A stretch of 64,000 nucleotides of DNA from Arcicella gelida (lineage in GTDB: Bacteria > Bacteroidota > Bacteroidia > Cytophagales > Spirosomataceae): assembly GCF_034931025.1 (NCBI RefSeq), contig NZ_JAYGIL010000025.1:1-64000 (forward strand), written 5' to 3'. The notes under the pieces were generated by a model. It worked only from the letters and a program-made list of their open reading frames with translations. It was not told the origin of the DNA and ran no database searches. Positions within the stretch are counted from its first letter, which is position 1, and the number at the start of each line of letters is the position of its first letter. This document shows positions 52,167-61,062 of this stretch, in pieces. The position numbers and the translations under genes were made by a program.

Positions 52167-54284
52167 ATGGCATTAATTACCAAAATCAGAGAAAAGTCGG
52201 GGATTGCGGCGGCGGCAATCGCCATCAGTTTAATTCTCTTTCTTATCGGAGGAGACATTTTTCAAGGTCGTTCGAGTTTCTTCGGCGGTGCAAAAGACGC
52301 AGTGGGTGAAATCGGAGGAGAAACGATTAAATACCAAGATTTTCAAAAGAAAGTTGACGAGATTACTCAACAATACACACAACAGTCTGGTCGTGGTCCT
52401 GGAGAACAAGAAGTAGCCATGATTCGTGATCAAGTTTGGAATCAATACATCTTGGATTTAGCTTATGGCAAAGAATACGAAACATTAGGACTTACGGTAT
52501 CTCCTGCTGAATTGGTTGATATGGTTCAAGGAACAAATATTCACCCTTCAGTTCGTCAGCAATTTACAAATCCACAAACAGGACAGTTCGACAAAGGTTA
52601 TGTAATTCAGTTTTTGAAAAACTTCAAAACACTTCCTGCTGCACAACAACAAGCTTGGGTTAATTTTGAGAAATCATTGAGCCAAGACCGTTTGAGAACG
52701 AAATATGAAAACCTTTTGAAGATGTCAACATATACAACAAATGTTGAAGCTCAAAAAGACTATGTTGCGCAAACTTCAAAAGTAGATGCACGTTATTTAT
52801 ACGTACCATTCTATTCTGTAGCTGACTCTACAATCAAAGTAACTGATTCGCAATTGGAAGATTACTTAGCTTCGCACAAAGATTTATTTCAAGGACAAAC
52901 TACACGTTCTATTCAGTACGTAACATTCCCAGTGATTCCTTCGAAATTAGATACAGCATCTTTCTACAACGACTTAAAGCGTTTGGCGAAAGAATTAGCG
53001 ATTGCTAAAAACGATTCAGCTTTTGCAATGATGAATTCGGATGTTAAAACTCCTTATTATTCAACTTTAGCAGAAATTCCTGAAGCTGTAAAAGGTCAAT
53101 TAGGTAACATGACTCCTGGAGGTATTTATGGCCCATTCAAAAATGGTTTGACTTACTCAATCTATAAATACGGTGGTATCCAAAAAGATTCTTTATTCAC
53201 AGTTCGTGCTAGTCATATCTTAATCAATGCTCCAAAAGGTGCTTCTGATTCAGTAAAAGCAACCGCTCGTAAACGTGCAGAAGGTATTTTAGCACAAATC
53301 AAAGGTGGAGCAAGCTTTGAAGCGATGGCTCAACAATTTGGTACAGACGGAACGGCTCAACAAGGTGGAGATTTAGGCTATTTCAAAAATAATGGTTCAA
53401 TGGTAAAACCTTTTGAGAATGCTATCTTTGGTTTCTCTGGAACAGGTTTACTACCAAGCATTGTTGAAACTGATTTTGGTTACCATATCGTAAAAGTAAC
53501 AGAAGCTAAAACTAATACTCGTTATAAATTAGCCGCTATCAACCGCACGATTGCTCCAAGTCAATCTACAATGGATGAAGTATTGCGTAAAGCAGATGCT
53601 TTTGCAGCAGAAAATACTACGAAAGAAGCTTTTGAAGCAAGTTTGAAAAAAGATAAAACATTGTTGATGCTTCGTGGAGATAGAATTCCAGAAGGAGCAA
53701 CAAGTTTCAATAACTTACAAAATGCACGTGACATCGTTCGTTGGGCATTTAATGAAGATACTAAAGTAGGTTCGGTTTCAGATGTTTTCCAAAATGACAA
53801 CCAGTATATCGTAGCTTTAGTAACTGGAAGTACAGATAAAGACAAAGTGAAAGTAGATGATTTCAGAGAAGAATTAACTGCAAGAGTTAAAGGAGATTTG
53901 AAAGCAGAACAAATTGAGAAAAAATTAGCAGGTATTTCAGGTACTTTAGAGCAAATCGCTCAGAAATACGGAGCAGGAGCTTTGGTTGAAACAGCAACTG
54001 ATATTACTTTAGCACAAGGTGTACTAACTAGCGCAGGTGCAGACCCAACAGCTATTGGTAAAGCATTCGGTTTGAAAGTAGGAAAACGCTCTAAGCCTTT
54101 CAAAGGTGAAGGTGGCGTTTTCATCATGGAAACTATTAAATCTACTCCAGCACCAGCTATTGCAGATTTAACGCTTTACAAAAACACAGCAAAAATGATG
54201 GCTGGTCAAAGAACATCATTCTATATCAACGAAGCTATCAAAGAAAATGCGAAAGTGGTTGATAACAGAGCTAAGTTCTTCTAG
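52167..54284 (+). CDS. ppiD: Peptidyl-prolyl isomerase PpiD (membrane-anchored, parvulin type)
   Basis: This 705-aa folding factor has one N-terminal membrane span (AAAAIAISLILFLIGGDIF, residues about 13-31), a SurA-N-like chaperone domain, then a parvulin domain at about 345-450. Its marks are VRASHILINAP, FGTDGTAQQGGDLGYF and IVETDFGYHIVKV. A long C-terminal region follows. It helps exported proteins fold at the inner membrane. In Bacteroidota it is often essential or near so. A good terminator follows at 54304. Confidence 0.93.
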   Translation: MALITKIREKSGIAAAAIAISLILFLIGGDIFQGRSSFFGGAKDAVGEIGGETIKYQDFQKKVDEITQQYTQQSGRGPGEQEVAMIRDQVWNQYILDLAYGKEYETLGLTVSPAELVDMVQGTNIHPSVRQQFTNPQTGQFDKGYVIQFLKNFKTLPAAQQQAWVNFEKSLSQDRLRTKYENLLKMSTYTTNVEAQKDYVAQTSKVDARYLYVPFYSVADSTIKVTDSQLEDYLASHKDLFQGQTTRSIQYVTFPVIPSKLDTASFYNDLKRLAKELAIAKNDSAFAMMNSDVKTPYYSTLAEIPEAVKGQLGNMTPGGIYGPFKNGLTYSIYKYGGIQKDSLFTVRASHILINAPKGASDSVKATARKRAEGILAQIKGGASFEAMAQQFGTDGTAQQGGDLGYFKNNGSMVKPFENAIFGFSGTGLLPSIVETDFGYHIVKVTEAKTNTRYKLAAINRTIAPSQSTMDEVLRKADAFAAENTTKEAFEASLKKDKTLLMLRGDRIPEGATSFNNLQNARDIVRWAFNEDTKVGSVSDVFQNDNQYIVALVTGSTDKDKVKVDDFREELTARVKGDLKAEQIEKKLAGISGTLEQIAQKYGAGALVETATDITLAQGVLTSAGADPTAIGKAFGLKVGKRSKPFKGEGGVFIMETIKSTPAPAIADLTLYKNTAKMMAGQRTSFYINEAIKENAKVVDNRAKFF

Positions 54285-54303
54285 TCAAAATTAAAGTATT
54301 ATA

Positions 54304-54332
54304 AAAAAGCACTTCTTCGGGAGTGCTTTTTT
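54304..54332 (+). terminator. Terminator after ppiD
   Basis: AAAAAAGCACTTC and GGAGTGCTTTTTTT form the stem around a TTCG tetraloop, an especially stable type. Confidence 0.9.
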
Positions 54333-54419
54333 TATTTAAGAGGTTTGGGGGGAAATAAAATCTTTTCGGACAAACCTACGTTAATAGGTTATCAATTTAT
54401 TCATTAAACCAATTTTCAA

Positions 54420-54887
54420 ATGGCACATTTAAAATTTACAGTATTATCATTCTTACTTATTTTCTCAATCTTTAGCTGCAAAGAAGACCAAGCTACCGTT
54501 ACGCCCAAAACTAAAACAGAAAATCTTACAAATACAGTTTGGCAAGTGCAATCAGCCTCGGCATCTGGAGGATTGGTTGTTGTTTATTCAAGAGACCAAG
54601 CTAATAATGGCTATGATTTATCAAAAGTAAGATTAAGCTTTAAAGCGAATGGAACAGTTACTGCGATTGACAACAATGGAAATACTTCAAGCAATGGCAC
54701 TTGGAAATTCACGAATAATGAAGCAACGATTGAAATTACAGGGGTAAATGTAGCGGGATTAAGTGCTGGAAGCCTAACTGTGGTTCAACTTACTGACAAA
54801 AACTTCGATTTCAACAGCAAAGCTTCTTTTCCACAATTAGGCATTTCTGATGTTGATGCAACGGTAAAAATGACTCCAGCACCATAA
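54420..54887 (+). CDS. Lipoprotein with lipocalin-like fold, 155 aa
   Basis: A lipoprotein signal ends at the cysteine in IFSCKED (residue 20). The mature part starts LTNTVWQVQSAS and continues with strands VRLSFKANGTVTAIDNNG and NGTWKFTNNEATIEIT. That is the pattern of Bacteroidota lipocalin-like proteins that begin with a GxW-type motif. Function is unknown. It converges with the SDR gene; there is just 5 bp between the two stops. Confidence 0.75.
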   Translation: MAHLKFTVLSFLLIFSIFSCKEDQATVTPKTKTENLTNTVWQVQSASASGGLVVVYSRDQANNGYDLSKVRLSFKANGTVTAIDNNGNTSSNGTWKFTNNEATIEITGVNVAGLSAGSLTVVQLTDKNFDFNSKASFPQLGISDVDATVKMTPAP

Positions 54888-54892
54888 ATTAA

Positions 54893-55567
54893 TTATAAAT
54901 CCCCCAATTGCGGACGCATTATAATTTCTTCTAAAACAGTAGTAGCTGGCAAAGCATTAGCTGTCCAGATTACTTCTGCAATATCATCAGAAGCGATAAA
55001 TCTTTCTGTGGGTAATTCTACACCAGCCCAAGAGTTGGTGAAAGTTGCCCCCGGAAGGATACTTGTTACACGCACACCGTGAGGTTTCAACTCTTCTCTT
55101 AATACTTTGCTCATTCCCAACATTGCAAATTTAGAGATACAATACGAACCCCCATTTGTATAAGCTACGATACTTGCTACCGAACAAATATTGAAAATAT
55201 AGCCCGCTTTTCTAGCAATCATTTCATTGACCAAAGCCCTTGTAAGATGATAAGCACTGTATAAATTGGTTTCAATCATGGCTTCTAAAGTACCTTCTGC
55301 TTCGTTATGAATTTGTCCGGGCAAAAAGAAACCAGTATTATTGACAAGTATATCTACTTGTGAAACAGAAGCTTTTACAAAATCAGCAAAAGCTAATACT
55401 TCTGCTTTCTTAGATAAATCGGCTTTGAAAAAAAGTACATTTTCAGGAAATTGTTCTTCGTTGGTTCTGGCACAAGTGATGACTGTAAAGCCTTCTTTGG
55501 CAAACTTATTGACGATGGCTCTGCCAATACCTTTTGTTCCACCTGTTACTACTATCGTTTTGTTCAT
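54893..55567 (-). CDS. Short-chain dehydrogenase/reductase
   Basis: This 224-aa oxidoreductase has the NAD(P)-binding TGGTKGIGRAIV (residues 8-19), NNTGFFLPG in the NNAG position, and the active-site YCISKFAM (YxxxK) with the serine upstream in ICSVAS. It belongs to the classical SDR group. The replacement of NNAG by NNTG is unusual but tolerated in the family. The substrate is unknown. Confidence 0.9.
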   Translation of the reverse strand: MNKTIVVTGGTKGIGRAIVNKFAKEGFTVITCARTNEEQFPENVLFFKADLSKKAEVLAFADFVKASVSQVDILVNNTGFFLPGQIHNEAEGTLEAMIETNLYSAYHLTRALVNEMIARKAGYIFNICSVASIVAYTNGGSYCISKFAMLGMSKVLREELKPHGVRVTSILPGATFTNSWAGVELPTERFIASDDIAEVIWTANALPATTVLEEIIMRPQLGDL

Positions 55568-55671
55568 TATCTTTGTCTATTATGTCTGAATTTAAAAATG
55601 ATTTAATCGTTAAAAGGTTTAAACATTTTTCTTAGCCAAGTAATTTCAATCGTGAAAAACCTCAACAAAGA

Positions 55672-56406
55672 ATGTCTATAATAGGTAAATATTTTATTTT
55701 CTTAGGAAAACTCTTCACAAACAGAGAAAAATTCAAAGTATATACAAGGTTAACCATTGATGAAGCCGTACAAATTGGGATTGGCTCATTATTAATTGTT
55801 TCAATTGTTTCGTTCTTTTTGGGTGCAGTTACTTGTGTACAAACTGCTGCCAATTTAGATAATCCATTTGTTCCACATTATATCATCAGTTTAATCGTTC
55901 GAGATTCAACCATACTTGAATTTGCACCAACCATTACTGGAATTGTTTTAGCAGGAAAAGTAGGTTCAAATATCGCTGGTGAACTAGGAACAATGAGAAT
56001 AACAGAGCAAATTGACGCATTAGAAGTAATGGGAATCAACTCTACTTCTTATTTGGTACTCCCAAAAGTTGTTGCTTCAATCATAGTTTTCCCAATGTTA
56101 GTTACTTTAGCCGCATTTCTTTCTATTTATGGCGGTTATTTAGCGGGTTGGTTGACAGGTGCAATTTCTCCACAAGAATATATTCAAGGTATTCAGTTTG
56201 AATTTAATGCGTTCAACGTTCCTTTTGCCTTAATCAAATCTGTGGTTTTTGCCTTTTTGATTGTCTCTATTTCCGCTTTCAAAGGTTATTTCACTGGTGG
56301 TGGTGCCTTAGAGGTTGGTCAAGCAAGTACAGCTGCTGTTACGAATAGTTGCATAGCCGTTTTAATTGCAGATTATTTATTAGCACAATTGCTAGTAACC
56401 GCTTAA
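55672..56406 (+). CDS. mlaE: ABC transporter permease, MlaE type
   Basis: This 244-aa inner-membrane protein has about five to six spans and the MlaE marks VRDSTILEFAPTITGIVLAG, KVGSNIAGELGTMRITEQID and ALEVMGINSTSYLVLPKV. In the usual complex it pairs with MlaF and a MlaD-type MCE protein for lipid transport between membranes. No mlaF or mlaD follows it here; the best MlaF in the window is at 33148. The start at 55672 matches the family. Confidence 0.93.
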   Translation: MSIIGKYFIFLGKLFTNREKFKVYTRLTIDEAVQIGIGSLLIVSIVSFFLGAVTCVQTAANLDNPFVPHYIISLIVRDSTILEFAPTITGIVLAGKVGSNIAGELGTMRITEQIDALEVMGINSTSYLVLPKVVASIIVFPMLVTLAAFLSIYGGYLAGWLTGAISPQEYIQGIQFEFNAFNVPFALIKSVVFAFLIVSISAFKGYFTGGGALEVGQASTAAVTNSCIAVLIADYLLAQLLVTA

Positions 56407-56463
56407 TTTTTCAATTTATCTTGAGTGAACAATTTTATCATTCTCTCAAGATAAATTTTATTT

Positions 56464-57297
56464 CTACTTCTCTCCTACCGTCAAAAAATCTACCAATTTT
56501 ACCACTTCAATCGCTTCTGCCACATCATGAACACGTAAAATGTTCGCTCCTTTCATCAAAGCAATTGTGTTCAAAACAGTGGTTGCATTAAGTGCTTCAT
56601 TGGCTGTAATGTTAAGTTTTCTCCAAATCATAGATTTTCTGGATACTCCCACCAACATTGGGCAATTCATTACTTCAAAATCTCTTAAATGATTTAATAG
56701 AATATAATTTTGGTCGGCTGTTTTTGCAAAACCAAAACCTAAATCAACAATAATATCTTTTTGACCGAATTGTCGTAATTGAGCTACTTTCTGTTGCAAA
56801 TCGTCCAAAACATCAATCACTAAATCATCATAATCCGTCATTTGCTGCATGGTTTCAGGTGTTCCTCTACTGTGCATCAATACATAAGGTACGTTTAAAC
56901 TTGCTACAGTTTCAAACATTTTATCGTCTAATAATCCTCCTGAAACGTCATTCACCATAACAGCACCAGCTTCAACACATTTTGAAGCCACTTCCGAACG
57001 AAAAGTATCAATTGAAATTAAAGCTTCTGGAAAACGTTTTAGAATACTTTCAACTACAGGAATTACTCTTGATAATTCTTCATCTCCATCTACTGGTCTA
57101 GCGCCTGGTCTGGTTGAATGTCCACCAATATCCAAAAAAGTAGCTCCCGCAGAAATCATTTTTTCAACCTGAATCAATACTTTCGACAAATCATCATAAC
57201 GACTATTCGCATAAAATGAGTCGGGAGTAATATTTAAAATACCCATAATTTTGGGCACAGACAAATCAACAAGTTGACCACTACAATTGATATTCAT
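56464..57297 (-). CDS. folP: Dihydropteroate synthase
   Basis: This 277-aa enzyme joins para-aminobenzoate to the pterin, in folate synthesis. Marks are MGILNITPDSFY, GATFLDIGGHSTRPGA, ISIDTFRSEVA, MVNDVSGG and DLGFGFAKT, the sulfonamide-target fold. The open frame runs to 57432, but a -7 box at 57334-57341 lies inside that extension. The ATG at 57297 (MNINCSGQLVDLS) is the right start. It is convergent with mlaE. Confidence 0.95.
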   Translation of the reverse strand: MNINCSGQLVDLSVPKIMGILNITPDSFYANSRYDDLSKVLIQVEKMISAGATFLDIGGHSTRPGARPVDGDEELSRVIPVVESILKRFPEALISIDTFRSEVASKCVEAGAVMVNDVSGGLLDDKMFETVASLNVPYVLMHSRGTPETMQQMTDYDDLVIDVLDDLQQKVAQLRQFGQKDIIVDLGFGFAKTADQNYILLNHLRDFEVMNCPMLVGVSRKSMIWRKLNITANEALNATTVLNTIALMKGANILRVHDVAEAIEVVKLVDFLTVGEK

Positions 57298-57333
57298 AAA
57301 TTTATATTGAATTATTTTAAGGATATAAGCCTT

Positions 57334-57341
57334 CAAAGATA
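57334..57341 (-). promoter_or_regulatory. -7 box for folP
   Basis: The minus strand reads TATCTTTG, matching TAnnTTTG, about 37 bp upstream of the folP ATG. It leaves a leader of roughly 25-30 nt. The remaining gap to 57729 is AT-rich and must carry the promoter of the first AraC gene; nothing else is seen. Confidence 0.55.
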
Positions 57342-57729
57342 AATAAAATTGTAGCGTCATACTTATTTCCGAAATGCTAAGCCGAAAAAGATAATTTTTA
57401 TCATCCTTAAATTTGTGACTACAAGCATTCAAAGAATTAAATTATAGTTTCAATTTAGCTAGTCATTATAGCAATTTTCAGTATAAATTAGAAAAAAAGC
57501 TTCTTACAACTTAGCACCAGCGTATGTAGAAAGCATTTTTTATAGTTGGAATTAGTAGTATATACTCAATAAATATTACAGAAAAACTGAAATTAAAATT
57601 ATTGCTTGTTATATAGAACCAATTACGATAATTTAGCATTAAACTTTAAAAAGTTAAAATGTTACTATTATAACAAACTAACATTTAACATGTGTTCGTC
57701 TTAGCCTGACAATCTCTTTCCTTATTTTT

Positions 57730-58953
57730 ATGTATTACCTCGACTATTTTATAAATGAAATATGTAAAAATCTTTCAGCAATTGGCATTATCATTGCCCT
57801 GATTACTTTTCCATATTTAAAAAGTAAAAATAGATCCAACATATTTCTATCATCATATTTTCTGGTTTCTGCTATTTACGCATTACTTCATTATAATTTA
57901 ATCAATAACGGTAATCCTAATATTGTTGCTGCACTTTATGCCACAACAGCACCTTTGATATATCTGTTTCGTCCTCTTTCGTTCTGGTATGTGCGTTCGA
58001 TGATTAGTAAAAAAATTGAATTTAAGCATTGGGATTATCTTCTCATCTTACCTGCCGTATTATATATTTTTGATATTGCTCCTTATTTACTTACTTCTTT
58101 TGATTATAAATTAAAAATTGCCCAGTTAATTATTGAAGACCAAAATAATATATTTCGATATCCAGTAACCTATTTTGGTACACCTCAATTTCACTTTAAT
58201 TTCAGACCAATTTTTAGCCTAACAGTTTCTATAGCAGAAGTGATTATGCTTTATAAACATTTTAGGGATAATCCAAATCATAAAGTTAATTTCCCCACTA
58301 CTTATCGTTGGTTGTGGACTTTTTCATTGATTGGTTTGATGCTTACTTTGGCACTATCTTTACTCTCTATTTCAATTAACAGTTTAAATCATCAAATTAA
58401 AATTAATTATGATAATGCTGTTGTATTGATGAATATGACCAATTTTTTATTCTTGTGTTTAAATATCTCTGTATTTTTGTTTCCTAAAATACTCTATGGT
58501 TTATATAATGAATCTGAAGAAGAAAGGTTAAATAATTATCCAGAAATAATAGTCGTTAATAACAAATCAGACGATTATGTAAAAGCTTCATTCAAAATAG
58601 AAGAAGCAAGATTATCAGAAATAGAAGTAATGATTCAAAACTATTTCGTTCAGGAAAAACCTTATTTAGATGATAGTTTCAATATCAATAAATTGTCTGA
58701 ATCATTAAATATTCCGAACCATCACCTTAGTTATTTTTTTAATTATTATCTTTCAAAAAAATTCTCAGACTATAAAAATGAATGGCGAGTAAATTATGCC
58801 ATCCAATTATTAAAAGAAGGGATTTTAAAAAAATACACGATAGAGCAACTTTATCAAGAAGCAGGGTTTTCTACAAAAAGTAATTTTTATAGAGTATTCC
58901 GACTACATACGGGTAAAACACCGATTGAATTTTTAGAAGAGATTAACTCCTAA
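57730..58953 (+). CDS. Membrane-embedded AraC-family regulator, copy 1
   Basis: This 407-aa protein has a 260-residue N-terminal part with about six to seven hydrophobic spans (LSAIGIIIALITFPYL, IFLSSYFLVSAIYALL and others). A linker and a C-terminal AraC DNA-binding domain follow (KLSESLNIPNHHLSYFFNYY, then YTIEQLYQEAGFSTKSNFYR and HTGKTPIEFLEE). Such proteins sense a signal at the membrane and bind DNA directly. The neighbour at 59145 is a close duplicate. Targets are unknown. Confidence 0.9.
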   Translation: MYYLDYFINEICKNLSAIGIIIALITFPYLKSKNRSNIFLSSYFLVSAIYALLHYNLINNGNPNIVAALYATTAPLIYLFRPLSFWYVRSMISKKIEFKHWDYLLILPAVLYIFDIAPYLLTSFDYKLKIAQLIIEDQNNIFRYPVTYFGTPQFHFNFRPIFSLTVSIAEVIMLYKHFRDNPNHKVNFPTTYRWLWTFSLIGLMLTLALSLLSISINSLNHQIKINYDNAVVLMNMTNFLFLCLNISVFLFPKILYGLYNESEEERLNNYPEIIVVNNKSDDYVKASFKIEEARLSEIEVMIQNYFVQEKPYLDDSFNINKLSESLNIPNHHLSYFFNYYLSKKFSDYKNEWRVNYAIQLLKEGILKKYTIEQLYQEAGFSTKSNFYRVFRLHTGKTPIEFLEEINS

Positions 58954-59144
58954 CACACACTTCATCAAGACTTAAAATTAAACTTACAGAACCAGCACTA
59001 AACACTTCATATAGAAGAGTTTAACTGTTTTTTTGGTAAAAACACAGTTACTAATCCTAAAATATTATTAGTAAATATTAAAATATATCAATATGTTTAA
59101 TGTGATTTCTCTCAATTGCAGTAAATAGAATCAGAGAACAGCAA

Positions 59145-60356
59145 ATGTATTTCATGGAATATTTAAAAAATGAAATTGTCAGGATTGTGTACATCATAGG
59201 CATAATTGTGGCTATTTTTAGCTTCCCATATTTAAAGAGTAAAAACAAAGCTAATATATTTTTATCCCTTCATTTTCTCACGATGGGCATTTTTGCTTTG
59301 TATTATCTTAGCACTTTAAAAAATAAAAATGAATTTTTTATTTCACTTTTCTATGGTATAATCTTACCTATATCGTTACTTACTCGCCCTTTTGCTTATT
59401 GGTATGTAAAATTCATGCTTTTGAAAAAAATACGTTTCAATAAATGGGATTTACTAATCGTTTTGCCTGGTATCTTATGTTTTATTGATATTATTCCACA
59501 ATTATTTACTTCACCTGAACAAAAACATCATATTGCAAAGTTGATTTTAGAAGATGTTAATAACATTTTTATTTATACACCTACTTACTTTTTAAACTTC
59601 AAATTTTATTTCGTATTAAGACCTATCCTGAACTTAACCTTAAGCATCGCACAATTATATTTACTTTACAAACACCTAAAAAGTCATTCTTTTCAAAAAA
59701 TAATATTCACATCTACCATTAAATGGTTATGGCTTTTTTCAATTCTCAGTGTTTTACTAACAATTACTTTAACTACACTTACTCTGTTGTTTAGTAATCA
59801 TTTTAGTCTTTCAAAAAATTTAGGTTTGTTTTTCAATGATTTAATGGATTATGCCATTTTTGTTTATTTCATGCTAAACATTTCTATTTTCTTTTTCCCA
59901 AGAGTTTTATACGGAATTTCAGATGAAGGAGAAGAACTTTTTATTGAAGAGAAACTGACTGAAGTAAAAGCTGAAAAAAGTAATAAACCAAATTTTAAAT
60001 TAGAGGATGCTAAACTAGCAGAGATAAACTCGATTATTGAGAATTATTTTTTGCATGACAAACCGTATCTGAGCGATAACTTCACTATTATAGAACTTTC
60101 TGAATCCTTAAATATTCCGATTCATCATCTTAGCTATTACTTCAATTATCATCTTTCAAAAAAATTTTCTGATTATAAAAATGAGTGGCGCATAAATTAT
60201 GCCATTCAATTACTAAAAGACGGCATCCTAAAAAAATATACCATTGATCAATTATATCATGAAGCCGGATTCTCTACAAAAAGTAATTTTTATAGAGTAT
60301 TTAGATTACACACGGGAAAAACCCCTATCGAATTTTTAGAAGAATTAAAGCAATAA
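59145..60356 (+). CDS. Membrane-embedded AraC-family regulator, copy 2
   Basis: 403 aa with the same plan as copy 1: membrane spans in the first 260 residues (VRIVYIIGIIVAIFSFPYL, LFSILSVLLTITLTTLTLLF), then the AraC domain. The DNA-binding region is nearly the same as copy 1 (KKFSDYKNEWR, AIQLLKDGILKKYTIDQL), while the membrane part has diverged. That suggests different signals but shared or similar DNA sites. The start MYFMEYLKNE aligns with MYYLDYFINE of copy 1. A 191-bp gap lies between them, so each may have its own promoter. Confidence 0.9.
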   Translation: MYFMEYLKNEIVRIVYIIGIIVAIFSFPYLKSKNKANIFLSLHFLTMGIFALYYLSTLKNKNEFFISLFYGIILPISLLTRPFAYWYVKFMLLKKIRFNKWDLLIVLPGILCFIDIIPQLFTSPEQKHHIAKLILEDVNNIFIYTPTYFLNFKFYFVLRPILNLTLSIAQLYLLYKHLKSHSFQKIIFTSTIKWLWLFSILSVLLTITLTTLTLLFSNHFSLSKNLGLFFNDLMDYAIFVYFMLNISIFFFPRVLYGISDEGEELFIEEKLTEVKAEKSNKPNFKLEDAKLAEINSIIENYFLHDKPYLSDNFTIIELSESLNIPIHHLSYYFNYHLSKKFSDYKNEWRINYAIQLLKDGILKKYTIDQLYHEAGFSTKSNFYRVFRLHTGKTPIEFLEELKQ

Positions 60357-60731
60357 CCTAGGTTTTTCAACATTTATTATAATTGTATTAACGCTTTTAA
60401 AATGAGAAAAAAATGTTGAATACATTTTCAATATTCTCCACTTTTTCAAAAAAAAGCTTCAAATCCCCTCCAAAAAAGCGAAAAATTAGTTCTATTTTCT
60501 AAAATACTACTAAAACACACTTCTGGCGTTAATGTTTTGACGCTCTTTCCCTCAATATTTGCATACGTTAAATTTATCAAATGTTAATTACAATCGTCGT
60601 TTAGACGAATGCTGTAGCCAAATTCAGAATATTATATTACTAACATACCTAAACTTATACCCAGTTCGATTATCCCTTGTTTAAAACATTATCTGTAAGT
60701 TACATCTTATCATAAAAAGATTTTTACGTCG
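60357..60731. other. Gap after the AraC pair
   Basis: About 375 bp, AT-rich. No reading frame, hairpin with T-run or known RNA is recognised. It contains the presumed promoter of the small frame at 60732. Confidence 0.4.
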
Positions 60732-60956
60732 ATGTTAAGCACTATAACCACTTTAGATATCGAAGCAGTTGAAATCCTAGCGATTAAAATAACTGAGGAA
60801 CTCTTGAGAGGGAAGAACACTTTCAAGTCAGAAACGATTGCGTTGAAAGTTAAGATAAAGGTGGGAATGTTAAGAACCATTTCGCATCAAAGACTTTCAA
60901 TTAATCAAGAGAAACGTAAAAAACACCTAAAATCTAAGCAAGCTTTACATCAATGA
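60732..60956 (+). CDS. Small hypothetical protein, 74 aa
   Basis: An ATG frame reads LDIEAVEILAIKITEELLRG near the start and ends in a basic tail (KRKKHLKSKQ). It is predicted helical with a strongly basic end, possibly nucleic-acid binding. No family is recognised. Its length and position between other genes do not exclude a chance frame. Confidence 0.4.
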   Translation: MLSTITTLDIEAVEILAIKITEELLRGKNTFKSETIALKVKIKVGMLRTISHQRLSINQEKRKKHLKSKQALHQ

Positions 60957-61002
60957 TATTATTAAAGTTATTTTATTCTGCAAAACAAAAACAATCCGTC
61001 TA

Positions 61003-61038
61003 AGAAAAAAGCCCTCAGCTTTCTTGAAAACTGAGGGC
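61003..61038 (-). terminator. Terminator after proS
   Basis: On the minus strand GCCCTCAGTTTTC pairs with GAAAGCTGAGGGC and is followed by TTTTTTCT. Confidence 0.87.
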
Positions 61039-61062
61039 AAATTATTTTAATTAGAAAGTATC

